This document shows, one piece after another, positions 19,325-28,716 of a stretch of 28,716 nt of DNA (position 1 is the stretch's first letter; every line of letters begins with the position of its first letter). The position numbers and the translations under genes are program-made. The notes beneath the pieces are model-generated. The model had not been told where the DNA came from and did not search any database. It saw nothing but the letters and a program-made list of their open reading frames with translations. The stretch is taken from positions 1 through 28,716 of the forward strand of contig SWBL01000482.1 in NCBI GenBank assembly GCA_024195585.1, in the 5' to 3' direction. The DNA comes from Aureobasidium sp. EXF-3400. Taxonomy: Eukaryota; Ascomycota; Dothideomycetes; Dothideales; Saccotheciaceae.

Positions 19325-20108
19325 CGGGTGTGAAGAGCTACCAGAGTTGCGACTCGTCAAGGCCTATATAGATGAGGGTTCTCTTCCGAAAGTTCGTTTT
19401 ACAGAGCTTCGAGTATCCTCCGTACGCAGGAGCGTCTCTCGATCAGCTGGCCAATAACTTGGCTGAAACATGGTCATATACTACAACAGGAGCAACGATA
19501 TACGAGTATGGCGCATCGCACATTGTTGTTTGCGATTATTGGAAGCGCGCGGCTACTTCGAGAGCGGATACTTGACTTGTGATCAAGCTTCTAGCCGCCA
19601 CCAAGCTATCGAGGCAGCAAAGTTGTGGCTTCTCATGTACTTGATCAACTCGATCCTCTCCGCGTACCCTTCGTCCATTCTGTCGCTTCCTAGTCAAGCA
19701 CAGATAGATAGACTGCAGATAGACAGTCAGACAGAGTCGTATCTCAAGAAAACGGAGACGCGAAGTTGTGTAACTAGGTTAGTATCTGCTCTACCAGTTG
19801 CTCAGGCTACGATATGCAATCAACGTGAGCAGGCAGGTCCCCGGATCGCTAATTCTAGCGAGTGATTTCGTTGTGTTAGCGCCCCGTCATATAACGAATG
19901 ACACAGTCAATCAATCTAGGTTGTGTCTTACGATCATGCCTCCAACACGAGTTCATCTGACCAATAGTCTCTTTAGTGCTCCTTATGACAGATCAAGAGA
20001 CAAGGCGTTCCGCGTTGGTGAAGATCAGGTCATGCCCTGCCAATCTATATAGGCGAGTTTTGCGGCACATCGCCTGTAAGCAGTTCAGCCTTTGAGCCAA
20101 GATTCAGG
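19325..20108. other. Interval without a supported gene
   Basis: About 780 bases. Several plus-strand frames (19224-19457, 19372-19575, 19470-19865) overlap in different frames. The last has a protein-like stretch (SSRHQAIEAAKLWLLMYLIN), but no start, splice model or family can be given. It probably includes the promoter of the kinase-like gene at 20109. Confidence 0.3.
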
Positions 20109-20972
20109 ATGTTATTGAAGACTGAGAGCATCGCTTACTGCGCGCCGCTGCACGCCCTTCCCTCGAGGTTGCCTTTGCGAAATGAAATCGCGAGATCCTC
20201 AGAGTTCTTCAGCGAACGAACTGGATGTGCGGTAGTCGGTGTCGGTCGTCACTACGTGGTGAAGTACGGCTCTCAGGTCGACCTCAGCGAGGGCGAGACG
20301 ATGCTCCATGTCGCAAGGTCGACCACCGTCCGCGTCCCTCAGGTCTTCGCCCTCTTCCGTGACGAAGAGAACGAGAAGAACTACATCATTATGGAGAGAA
20401 TACATGGAGAGACGCTGGAGCAACTTTGGCCCAGCTTGAGTCAAGTGGAGAAAGAAGAGGTCTCGTCCCATCTCAAGGCCAGCATGGACGAGCTGCGACG
20501 TCTTCCATCTCCGGGAGTGTTTTGCGCGCTAAAGTGCCGTCCCTTGCCCGACGTACTATTTGGAGGAATGCAAGTCCCAGGCGACGCTTCTGGTAGTGTG
20601 TATAGCTCCGAGGAGCAGCTCCAAGCCTCGCTTTTGAGAGAGTACGAGTCTCTGATGCCCTCACTGAAGGGCAAAGCTGAGTTCTATCGCCGATCATGGC
20701 CTCTGGTTTTCCACGGACATGCACCGACTTTCACGCATGGAGATCTTCAGAAACAGAATATCATAGTCTCGAAAAGCGATCGAGGGTGGCGAACAACAAT
20801 CCTCGGTTGGAGATATGCAGCATGGTATCCTAATTATTGGGAATATACACGAGCTCTTTTCGCGTGTGGACGGTTTGACGATGACTGGGGTCTCTGGCTG
20901 CATGAAGTCCTGGAACCGTTTCCCGACGAGTACTCTTGGATGTATACTTTCAGGCTGGAGCTGTGGTCGTAG
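20109..20972 (+). CDS. Aminoglycoside phosphotransferase/choline kinase-like protein lacking the metal-binding Asp
   Basis: A 287-residue single-exon frame from ATG 20109 with a complete APH-type kinase fold. The nucleotide-binding lobe has HYVVKYG (Lys52), SEGETMLHV (Glu61 or Glu63) and YIIMERIHGETLEQLWPSL. The catalytic loop is FTHGDLQKQNIIV (His210, Asp212, Asn217). The next motif, normally IDWE.AGWYP.YWEY in fungal members, reads LGWRYAAWYPNYWEY: the metal-binding Asp is Gly233 (GGT at 20805-20807) and the following Glu is Arg. Family members phosphorylate small-molecule hydroxyls or act on unknown substrates; losing this Asp should impair Mg-ATP catalysis, so a pseudokinase or non-catalytic binder is inferred. 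No stops or frameshifts. Length is normal for short fungal members. Confidence 0.85.
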   Translation: MLLKTESIAYCAPLHALPSRLPLRNEIARSSEFFSERTGCAVVGVGRHYVVKYGSQVDLSEGETMLHVARSTTVRVPQVFALFRDEENEKNYIIMERIHGETLEQLWPSLSQVEKEEVSSHLKASMDELRRLPSPGVFCALKCRPLPDVLFGGMQVPGDASGSVYSSEEQLQASLLREYESLMPSLKGKAEFYRRSWPLVFHGHAPTFTHGDLQKQNIIVSKSDRGWRTTILGWRYAAWYPNYWEYTRALFACGRFDDDWGLWLHEVLEPFPDEYSWMYTFRLELWS

Positions 20973-21597
20973 TGCATAGAATTTTCCACATACTGTGAGG
21001 ACATTGGAAAAATTTCTCCTGCTTACAGACCAGGACCTGACGTGACGTGCTGACCCTACGATCCAGTGTGGTAAAGCATGTCTGAGTCTGCGCTGCCAAT
21101 TGTTTTGATTAGTGAGGCAGAGTCAAGTGGCGAGTGTTACAGGCCAGCACCTCTCAACGTCCTGTTCTTGCGCAAGAACGTAAGATCTATACGCCTTGAC
21201 GAAGAGACTATTGAGATGCTAGTACATATGATGAGCGCAATGGAATTGTCGACTAGCACAGATACTCCTGTTTGTAGGAACCAGAGGTCAGTTGCTACTC
21301 CAGATTGCGGATCATACTGCCGATAATTGCCTGGCATATCTTGGCTGTATAGTCCTGTTTCCCAACGTCCTCTTCGTCAAGCACCAATAGGAGACGCCGT
21401 TCGATCTACCCATCTTCATGATAGGTCTTGGTCTTGAGGTTGCCCGACTGGCGTCTCAGGCGGAGATTGCAGCAGTAGCATGGATGCTCACTGTAGGCTA
21501 TACAACGGTCACTTTTCGGCCATCAAAAATGAAGCCAAGGCTTCTGTAATTCTCGAGGGAGGATACTGCGACATATCCTTACCCGGTGCAAACTGCG
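20973..21597. other. Interval without a convincing gene
   Basis: An 82-codon ATG frame at 21078-21326 (MSESALPIVLISEAESSGEC) has reasonable composition but no recognised domain. A plus-strand stretch near 21400-21540 (FMIGLGLEVARLASQAEIAA) is protein-like but closed by stops. Both may be remnants; neither is called. Confidence 0.25.
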
Positions 21598-21942
21598 TCA
21601 TCTCGATCGCTTGGTCAAACTTATGACTTTTCTATTCAGAGATTGTCCCCATTGAATTTGTCGGAACTCTGTAGCTACGTTGACCATACGCACTGCGAAC
21701 TCGCTAAATCCATATGACATGTAGATCTCAGAGTGCCCGGAAGCCTGAGGTCTTGGAGATTCTAACGATGAGCGAGAGGTCCGAGCCAGCGATGGCTTGA
21801 TTTGACAAGGTATCTCGTTACTCCGTACGTCTTCATCCTCAAGGAAAGCGCATACAGTGTCTTTCAGATGATCTTTCTGTGCTGACTTGTATCCATCACA
21901 TAGGGTGTCAAAACCCACTGCCTCGGCGCAGGGGGCCTCCAT
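21598..21942 (-). CDS. Small hypothetical protein, weak
   Basis: A 114-codon frame from ATG 21942 (MEAPCAEAVGFDTLCDGYKS) to TGA 21598. Composition is mixed polar, with DEDVRSNEIPCQIK and a serine-rich middle. No signal peptide, membrane segment or known domain is visible. No neighbouring gene supports it. It may be chance or part of a spliced gene. Confidence 0.22.
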   Translation of the reverse strand: MEAPCAEAVGFDTLCDGYKSAQKDHLKDTVCAFLEDEDVRSNEIPCQIKPSLARTSRSSLESPRPQASGHSEIYMSYGFSEFAVRMVNVATEFRQIQWGQSLNRKVISLTKRSR

Positions 21943-23498
21943 TGACACAAACACTACTCAGACAGATTGAGTCATTACCAAAACACAGTTCATGCAAGGA
22001 AAACGAGATAGCAGGTAAAGCAGGTAGGCACTAGCCTACGGACATATGACTTCGATCAAGCTTGTGGTTAAGAACTGGTCGAAGTGTTGCCCAACGTATG
22101 CTTACCTTCTCTGATCGCTGATCTGAGCAGTCGCATATAATGACTATTGACCTCCTATCACACATAAGTCCGCAGCGAGGTTACATGCTGTTTCTAGCTA
22201 GTGTTTGAGGATCCTTTGTTCGTAGTGTCCTCAACTATAAGGGTTGAATCTGGCAGACGATCGTCAATTTCAAGGGCCGGCGGCTATGGGAGACGAAGTC
22301 TGGACACTGGCTCAGACCTTGTCAACGCTGAATGGCTAGATTGGGACAATAATCGTCGTCCGAATGACACCTTCCCACTTGCTGCTAACTCGTACAGATA
22401 TAGAAGTTTGTCAGCCAGACCTTCGTCAGTACCACTTGAGGCACTTTCACATATAAGCTCTGCTAGAGGCTCTTGATTTACACCTCACAACACAGACGCC
22501 TTTGGGCTTACTGTTCGAGTGTTGACCTTACCACTAATCACGGCAGACTTAAGATGCCGACTGACTATCAATCTATGGATGTTATTTAGAACTAATACCA
22601 CTATCCAGAGAACAGCTTTCTCTGCCAGCGATTACTACAAAAGGCAAATATATTGATTGATAACCCAGACATATGCGGCATAATTTTGCTTGGTCGACGA
22701 AGAGACTTGGCGCTTCTTGGCATCTGCGTCGCAGCACTGGAGCACAAGCTACTGATCAAGCCTCAGAACAAGGATTTCGGACTTGGAACATCCGCGCCAT
22801 CCTCCAAGCCAGATGGTTAAGGATGCGCGTGCAGCTTCACACCACGACGAAGCGATCAGCGTCTATCCTATCATCATCTTATTGACATGATTTTGATCAC
22901 AGCAGCTGCTCCGTATAGCACATACGTGTGTGACATATCTATGACAGCATGCGATCACACCTTGCATGATTTGTGGCACAGCCAGGCTGTCACCAACCCA
23001 GGCATAATGACGAAACTGTGGAAAACTGCAAATGTGATCGGAGCTCAGGCTCGATTGCTGGAATCTTAGTCCTCTCAATCTTTCATCTGTCGCTCGATTT
23101 GAGAGACAGGTATCTGTTCTCCTGGGAAGTAGAGAGACGGCAAAGAAACAATGGGAACAAGGGTTCATCGCGGTGTCGCGTTGCACTGATAGATTACACA
23201 GCAAGAAGCGCGTAGCCAAATGCAGAGCAAGTTTTCGTCGGCCCGGGCGTCGACACGACATGCTGCACAGTCTGACCAAGATGGAACGTACACGATGGTG
23301 GCGGCACACCTCCCAGGCACACTTATCGCTGTTTATACCCCTCCGTTACCTGCTCCAGAGCGCGACAATCCACGCTTGCACCACTCGATTTAAGGACATA
23401 CCACATCTCTCGACACTTTTTCCTGACTGATGACAGAGCCTGCATTACCAATCGCAGCGTAATCCTGTCCAAAGACTCAGAGTCCATTGTCTCTAGCC
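21943..23498. other. Long gene-poor interval
   Basis: About 1.55 kb. Frames at 22201-22476, 22673-22885, 22973-23215 (plus) and 22863-23309 (minus) overlap one another and lack domains or good starts. A segment near 22680 reads ILLGRRRDLALLGICVAALE in one frame, without further support. No terminal repeats or tandem arrays found. Confidence 0.35.
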
Positions 23499-24035
23499 AT
23501 GGTCGTTATTCTTTCAGCACGCACACGATTCATCCGATGGCGGGAGTCGAGCTTTTCTTCACCCAGTCAACCCATGCGGGTCGCTCTGCTTACGCCCGCT
23601 CTTCCGGAAATGCGAGCAGCAATCGAAGCTGAGAATGTTCGTGCCGAGGACGATCCTTTCGAGTGCTTGGGAAAAGCCATGATCGTATACACGATGAAGG
23701 TCACTCACACACCATACTTGCCAAGCACATATGTCGCAGAACAGTTCGTATCGTTCATAGACGATGCTGATTTCATCATCGTGGTCAAATGTCGCCCGTC
23801 GGGAATGGGCGATGACGAGGCAACCAATTTTCTTCGCGACCAGGATCGCTTCTTAAATTTTGTTTCTCAGGCGAGCAGAGGAAAGAAGCTGTGCTGTGTG
23901 CTGTGCAATACAAACGGTCGAGACATGGATGTTATGTGCGAGAATGTCGTGTTTTGCGAAACCTACGAGGAACGCGACATGAGGTCTGCGGCTGAACTCT
24001 TATTCGGAGGCAACGCCACAAGGGGGTCCAGCTGA
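23499..24035 (+). CDS. Hypothetical protein, 178 residues
   Basis: A single frame from ATG 23499 to TGA 24035. The product begins MVVILSARTRFIRWRESSFS, then has a folded-looking body with alternating hydrophobic segments (AAIEAENVRAEDDPFECLGK, VAEQFVSFIDDADFIIVVK, KKLCCVLCNTNGRDMDVMC). A Cys-rich stretch (CCVLC, then C and C further on) could bind metal, but the spacing matches no finger I know. Codon use looks genuine, and no competing antisense frame exists. Function unknown. It stands alone between a gene-poor stretch and a LINE relic. Confidence 0.45.
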   Translation: MVVILSARTRFIRWRESSFSSPSQPMRVALLTPALPEMRAAIEAENVRAEDDPFECLGKAMIVYTMKVTHTPYLPSTYVAEQFVSFIDDADFIIVVKCRPSGMGDDEATNFLRDQDRFLNFVSQASRGKKLCCVLCNTNGRDMDVMCENVVFCETYEERDMRSAAELLFGGNATRGSS

Positions 24036-24499
24036 TAGCAGTTCTCGAGAGTTCTCTAGGGGTTGATCAGAGGATGCCGTGCTTGACGAATGGTCCGCAG
24101 AGCATTGTGGACTCTATCATCCCGCCGTACTCCTACTTTGTGCAAACTCAGATCAATCATCACTTTGCTGGAGAAACATGTGACAGAACTTCGATAGAAA
24201 TTTCCATATTATCAACCAGTGCCAAAGTACTTCACATCATATTCTCAATTTTCTCGAATCCCATCCTATGGTCTGGTGCCCCCGTCTTGACGATGTTCGT
24301 CGTATCTACATTGTTCATCTTCATAGTATAACCGTCATAGGATATTTTTGCATCAGCTAGAAGGCCATCAAACACATTTGCGTGGATAATCTTCAAGGCA
24401 CGACTATTGAGACAAATCTATATCACGTGGACAAGGAATCGCCACGCAGCTCCTCACGACCATTTCGGCGGAAATGAATTATGATTACTATCTGCCGGC
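24036..24499. other. Interval before the LINE relic
   Basis: About 465 bases. An 85-codon frame (24074-24331) ends hydrophobic (LTMFVVSTLFIFIV) but has no support. Part of this stretch may be degraded LINE sequence upstream of the RT domain, too decayed to read. Confidence 0.3.
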
Positions 24500-25248
24500 C
24501 CCTGAGGGACAGGGCTTCCGGACTGGATGGACTTGTAGCCTTTCCTCCAACTCATATAGCAGCATCATCGCAGGACCGCTTGTACATATGTTTCGTGCTT
24601 ACTCGGCTTGAAAATACCACCCAGAAGCATGGAAGGAGTCAAACACCGCGATTATCAAGAAACTACAGCAAAAGCTGCAGCACGAGGCAGGATCCTACCA
24701 TCCGATTGCGTTACTCAATACAGCCGCAAAGTTGCTCGAGTGAATCTTGGCTGGGTGCATTTTTTGAGCAGTCAAAGTGAATAGCCTGCCACCTGACATA
24801 CAAATGGAAGCGTTTGGAGGGGGGTCAACAGAAATGGCCCTCGAACTACTCATCGAGCAGGTTTTCAAGGCGTGGGTCAGAGTACAGGAATGATAGCCTC
24901 GATGCTCTTCCTCGACATGGTAAGCCCACAGGAGGCAGTATCTCATGAAAGTCGACCCCACGATCTGAGTCAGGCTAGACTAACCACCTGGACCTGAACC
25001 TGCTGTGCTCTTGCGGACCTAGCGAACAGCTGCCAGAACATATCATACACCCGTATCAAAGGCACACTGGACACAGAAAGAGGATACTGGTCGAGCCGGA
25101 CACAGTAGATTTCAGAGTTCTACGCTTGAATAGACAATACTATGAAGCTATGAAGGCATGGTATCCTCAGCAGAACCTGTTAGCCCAGTTTGGCTTTGCA
25201 AACGTGGAGAAAACAACGCAAGGCGATATGACACACGACCACGACTGA
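24500..25248 (+). mobile_element. Collapsed Tad/I-type LINE relic: RT fragment joined to C-terminal tail
   Basis: Three frames carry pieces of a fungal non-LTR retrotransposon polyprotein. RASGLDGL at 24511 matches the KAPGPDG entry of the reverse transcriptase. Frame 24588-24890 reads YHPEAWKESNTAIIKK, then SYHPIALLNTAAKLLE and STEMALELLIEQVFKAW, the RT motif 1-2 region (YRPIALL, TE.AL..L), broken by TGA at 24609, 24741, 24765 and 24891. From 24893 another frame gives ASMLFLDM...EAVSHE, RT motif A (usually SLD...AFD.VSH) with its second Asp lost. The YADD box and the rest are missing. From 24994 a third frame reads LCSCGPSEQLPEHII and YYEAMKAWYPQQNLLAQFG, like the Cys-His tail after the RNase H. 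An internal deletion and heavy decay are clear. Confidence 0.78.
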
Positions 25249-25962
25249 CTAGACATGAGCAGAATTCGAAACAGTATCTCCTTTCAATACAGCAAAGATG
25301 GAAACACAACGCATTGGCACCGGAACTACACAAGAGTGTAGATTTTCATCCGGCTATCCAATCTTCCCTTCTCGACAACGCATGTAGCCGCCCTCCCTAC
25401 ATTGACTCTGGTAGTAGCCACATCAGGCGACTGACTCAAATATGTATATCATATATCTGTTCCTCTCTTTAAGCATCAGTGGCCGTAGCTGAGAGATCTT
25501 AGAGATGTTAGGCAAAGCCGTTCTATTACTTCTATACGACTTGTTTATCTCGTCAGCCTAGATCGGATATTTCCCGATCTAGAACGAATCATGTAGGTGT
25601 GCATGTACATCATGCTAAACTATCAGCTATATGCCTAGATCAGATTGCTTGGATTTTATGATCTCAATTAATGCAAAGCACATTATAGTACATCCAAACT
25701 GGTTTTCTACTACGTTCTGGAGCGATAGTGGGATAGATACTTCGAACTCTCGATAATAGTTGATACAGCTCAAAGCTCCTCGCTATTAAGTAGTCTATCT
25801 ACAACAGCTTCACTGGGGATAGGATCGTGACATCTGACACGACGGTGTGTTCATATGTGGGCAAAGCGTTGACAATTCAGTCATACCATCGTAGCCAAGT
25901 ATGAATGGTGATCCCCTGGTACACGTAGCACCAGAATTGTCTCTTCCGGCATGATATAAGCT
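25249..25962. other. A/T-richer intergenic interval with a short perfect hairpin
   Basis: About 710 bases between the LINE relic and the 3' end of the zinc-finger gene. Apart from the inverted repeat at 25558-25582, no coding or repeat signal is recognised. Confidence 0.4.
25558..25582. repeat. Perfect 9-bp inverted repeat with 7-base loop
   Basis: CTAGATCGG at 25558-25566 and its exact reverse complement CCGATCTAG at 25574-25582, separated by ATATTTC. It could form a stem-loop or be a binding palindrome. It is about 670 bases downstream of the nearest known RT sequence and lacks a T-run, so no terminator role is claimed. Confidence 0.4.
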
Positions 25963-26424
25963 TTAGGAAGTACAATGCCCATTTTTACAACCCTCACACA
26001 ATCCACTTTGATGTGGACCTTTACTTCTCCGTGAGTAGTGTTGTGACTCCATCTCGACCCCGCACCACTTTTTGATCCGGTACGCAACTCGTTCTACGTA
26101 TGAGCCATCCACTTTAGGGCGACTGACCCAACCACAATCTCGGCATCGCTGATGGTATATCCGGGCGTTGTACTGCGAGTCGTCGTACATTCGTATCGTA
26201 AGTGCGATCTGCTTGCTCGACCATCCAGGAGACGAACAAGCCGGGTTCCAACATGTGAACTGTCCCATTATATTGGTGTCATATGTTCTGGTGCTCTTGC
26301 TTGGGTCGTCGAGGCTGCAAAATTCGAAGGAAAGATTGTTGTTCTGTAGAAGGCGCGAGACCTCCTTGTGGAGCGAAGGACGCATAGACCATCTCTGCAC
26401 GCGTGCTTTTTTCGATTGTACCAT
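25963..26424 (-). CDS. 3CxxC-type zinc-finger protein
   Basis: A 153-residue single-exon frame from ATG 26424; the open frame reaches 26484 without an earlier ATG. Family features in order: basic start and RWSMRPSLHKEVSRLL; TYDTNIMGQFTCWNPAC (Cys58, Cys63); GWSSKQIALTIRMY; YNARIYHQRCRDCGWVSRP (His91, Cys94, Cys97); YVERVAYRIKKWCGVEM; KGPHQSGLCEGCKNGHC (His138, Cys143, Cys146, His150, Cys151). This is the set of paired CxxC motifs that defines the fungal 3CxxC zinc-finger domain, and the length fits. The biochemical role of stand-alone fungal members is not established; nucleic-acid or protein binding is inferred. Intact. Confidence 0.85.
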   Translation of the reverse strand: MVQSKKARVQRWSMRPSLHKEVSRLLQNNNLSFEFCSLDDPSKSTRTYDTNIMGQFTCWNPACSSPGWSSKQIALTIRMYDDSQYNARIYHQRCRDCGWVSRPKVDGSYVERVAYRIKKWCGVEMESQHYSRRSKGPHQSGLCEGCKNGHCTS

Positions 26425-28335
26425 ATCTGTAGCTGTGCAAAAACAAATGAAAGATAAATGTGCGACGAGATGGAAATTGACCAAAAAAGACAGTCGATAC
26501 TATGGTAAAGAGGTTTGATGTATATCTATATCGATGCCAGTCTCTCCTTCGATGTGTCGGAATCTGTCTGCGCTATAGCGGGGAGTACCAGTCGCACTAA
26601 TCAGTTGCACCTAATGATCATCATGTATGATCAAGTCATCAGCCATGTGATAGTCCCACATACGCTTGTCGGGCACAAACAGGACGGGACGCTATTTGCC
26701 AGCAAACAATCCGGCCACATTAGACAGGACCACCCCTTTTACGATAGGTCAGCGCTAGATTGCCGTACGGAGATATAGCGCTCCAGCTTATGCGAGAGTC
26801 CCCGAGCTTGCTCGATGTCACAGTTGCCAAGACAGCCGATACGACACAACCGCAGGTCGCTTCGAGAACGAACTGGTACACTCTGAGATGACCAAGTGGT
26901 TGGCAATTTCGCCAGTGGACACTTATGCATGAAGAAGCGCAGAGGTTTATTTGAGGAGGAGGCAGTGGTGCAAGAGGAACCAGCGGGCTCCGATTCGAAA
27001 TTTGTCGCTCGCAGGATGTTCTGTGTTCAGTGTTCAGAGTTCAGCCTGCTTTGCTACCATCAGTGGTCTCCAAGATTCATGCCATCCCTTTTGATTAGAC
27101 ACGGCTGAACCTTTGGCTTATGGCTTCCAGATGCGCTTGGGACCGATGAGTGTGAGACCACAGACGTGTATATACTCGAATGGGCCGTCGAGATGTATGC
27201 GCAACGCCCCACGGGCGCAGAACTCTCCTGGTCATACGCCCTTGCACTCTGCGTTCGGTAGGGCAGTACGATCACGGTATCTATTCCCATCTCAGATTGG
27301 GCGGGTAGGGCAGCACGTATGCGATGTGTGCAGCAATCTCAAAGTTGAAGTCTGGCTCAGGTCCCTCAGTACGCGTTGTGGACAATGGATCAACGTCATT
27401 GGAGCCTCAAAATATTGCGATTATCCTCTATAGATGTCCGCGCGAAATGCTACGAACCACTCAGTGCACCATCGCTGACGAGCAAGGCCCCTGCACGAGT
27501 AGGCTCCACGTAAGAAGTTACTATGAGCCGATCTGTAGATGCCCTAGGAATCAAGAGACTCAAGCACTAACATCCGAAATTTGGAGGGTATCCGGATGAC
27601 CCGATAGCGAAGTTTGTCAAAAGCCATTCTTCAGGAATTCTGTCGGCGAGCTATCCTCCACTGTCGTCGACAGTTATGCCAATCGCACCTCAAGAGCTCA
27701 GCCGAACGTTCTTGGAAGTCACACCTGAGTCCTTTACGCCTCGATGCTGTGGCTTGATGGTCCAGATGAGAGACGAGGATTTGTGCCGTCCTCGGTCCTG
27801 TTTGTTCATGGCACTGCCCTGATCCGATGCACCGAAGCTTGGAATCGTGCCTCAGTGGCCCGAAGAAGAGTAAACGAACCAGGATGATATCTTTCGTTTG
27901 CCGAGGCAGTCTGCAATCTGCATAAAAAGACTTGCGCAGAGCAGCCGAACTAGAAGTAGGGATTGAGCGCAGAATTTCAGGTTTCGATAGATGTCCATGT
28001 CTTCCTGGCGCTACTTGTGTTGCTTACCGACTCACGATGGATGTTGATCTAGTCTTGACTTTGTGGGTTTTCTGTCGTACCACATTGAGTATCCCGATAC
28101 GGTACAACGAGATATTGATACAATGCTGGACGAGAACATCTGCAGCTACGGTCTAGTCGGATAGGGTTAGGGCTCAGATTCACGTGAATCATGATTTTGA
28201 GAGACTCTCTCAACAGCTGGTGGTGACGTAAAGCTAGAGAGCTCGTGCCCAGATAGCGGGCTTCCGACAGGGGGCAATGCACTGGTGCGGACGTGTCCGC
28301 TGCCAAGCTATACATGTCGATCAACTATGATCCTG
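26425..28335. other. Long gene-poor interval
   Basis: About 1.9 kb. Short frames at 26515-26778, 26896-27108, 27113-27433, 27324-27599 and 27932-28156 lack domains and conflict with one another. A frame open from about 27593 to 27820 has neutral composition only. Nothing is called. The first bases hold the 5' flank of the 3CxxC gene. Confidence 0.4.
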
Positions 28336-28417
28336 ATCATCATCGTCATCATCATCGTCATCATGAGCATCAACATCATCATGTATTCAATCATGATCAT
28401 AATTATCATCATCATAG
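28336..28417 (+). repeat. CAT-rich imperfect trinucleotide repeat
   Basis: An imperfect (CAT)n tract interrupted by CGT, GAG, CAA and GAT units; on the opposite strand it reads as ATG repeats. In one frame it encodes a His/Asp run, which is why a 102-codon ORF appears at 28293-28601. Simple-sequence origin is the likelier explanation. Confidence 0.8.
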
Positions 28418-28716
28418 CTTTGGTATGATTGATCAATATCATCAAGATTCCAATCAATATGAAGTTTGTGATAAACTTGTCTGGAAACAATATTTTCGAT
28501 CGGGATGTTTGTACGAGACTTTACACACTATTCATATACCACAGAGCCATGAAAGTAGAGAAAAAACACATAAAGACCGGACAGGTTGCTTTTGGAGGTA
28601 AGTTTATCCATGGGGTACAATAACAAACGATGTGTTTGCAAACATGAAACTACCTGGTCAAAGTGGCAGCTTGATTGCAACACAAACAGATCCCGGGATG
28701 TTGTTACTAATTTTGG
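28418..28716. other. Right end of window, nothing recognised
   Basis: About 300 A/T-rich bases after the CAT repeat. No ORF with support and no repeat ends recognised. Confidence 0.4.

Noticed and set aside
22863..23309. 148-codon minus-strand ORF
   Set aside because: Cys/Arg/Ser-rich without domain, competing with several plus-strand frames; no supporting context.
28161..28175. TAGGGTTAGGG, telomere-like
   Set aside because: Only two units and no array; not evidence of a chromosome end.
28293..28601. 102-codon His/Asp-rich ORF
   Set aside because: The His run is the translation of a CAT simple repeat and the rest has no domain.

Overview
The window looks like nuclear DNA of a filamentous ascomycete, probably a Dothideomycete (inference). 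Genes are split by short GT-AG introns of about 46-64 bases with internal CTGAY-like branch sites. The gene families are typical of fungi: BAH-PHD reader, F-box, 3CxxC zinc finger, OTT_1508-like deaminase, fungal APH-type kinase. Decayed transposons and broken genes lie between them, and many of the breaks are CAA/CAG/CGA codons turned into stops, the pattern left by RIP-type C-to-T mutation. No prokaryotic features, CRISPR array, rRNA or convincing tRNA was seen.

Layout. 1-697 (-): 5' part of a leucine-rich hypothetical gene running off the left edge. 1073-1621: one-stop open stretch. About 1738-2020: wrecked pogo/Tc1-type transposase start. 2753-3939 (+): HNH-nuclease-like pseudogene. 4867-6020 (-): BAH-PHD protein, two exons. 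6341-6667 (-): weak ORF. 7079-8551 (-): a complete nine-exon class I terpene synthase that contiguous ORF scanning misses. 9388-10161 (-): F-box protein. 10625-11001: hAT-like MITE. 11695-12228 (+): hypothetical ORF. 12728-13619 (-): cyclin-like protein, two exons. 14918-17216 (+): OTT_1508-like deaminase, two exons. 17482-18391 (+): broken RGG/coiled-coil ORF, perhaps a retroelement ORF1. 18857-19324 (-): decaying gene with C-to-T stops. 20109-20972 (+): APH/choline-kinase-like protein lacking the metal-binding Asp. 23499-24035 (+): hypothetical protein. About 24500-25248 (+): collapsed Tad/I-type LINE remnant. 25963-26424 (-): 3CxxC zinc-finger protein. The rest, including most of 26.5-28.7 kb, is gene-poor, with a CAT-rich repeat near the right end.

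How the parts relate. Nothing suggests an operon-like unit. The terpene synthase is the only metabolic gene; no P450, transporter or prenyltransferase is visible beside it, so it looks like an orphan synthase in a repeat-rich, RIP-marked accessory region. Its upstream neighbour is an F-box gene and its downstream neighbour is a chromatin reader. Splice models were built by eye from reading frame, GT/AG sites and protein motifs. Family names come from recognised motifs, not from database searches.
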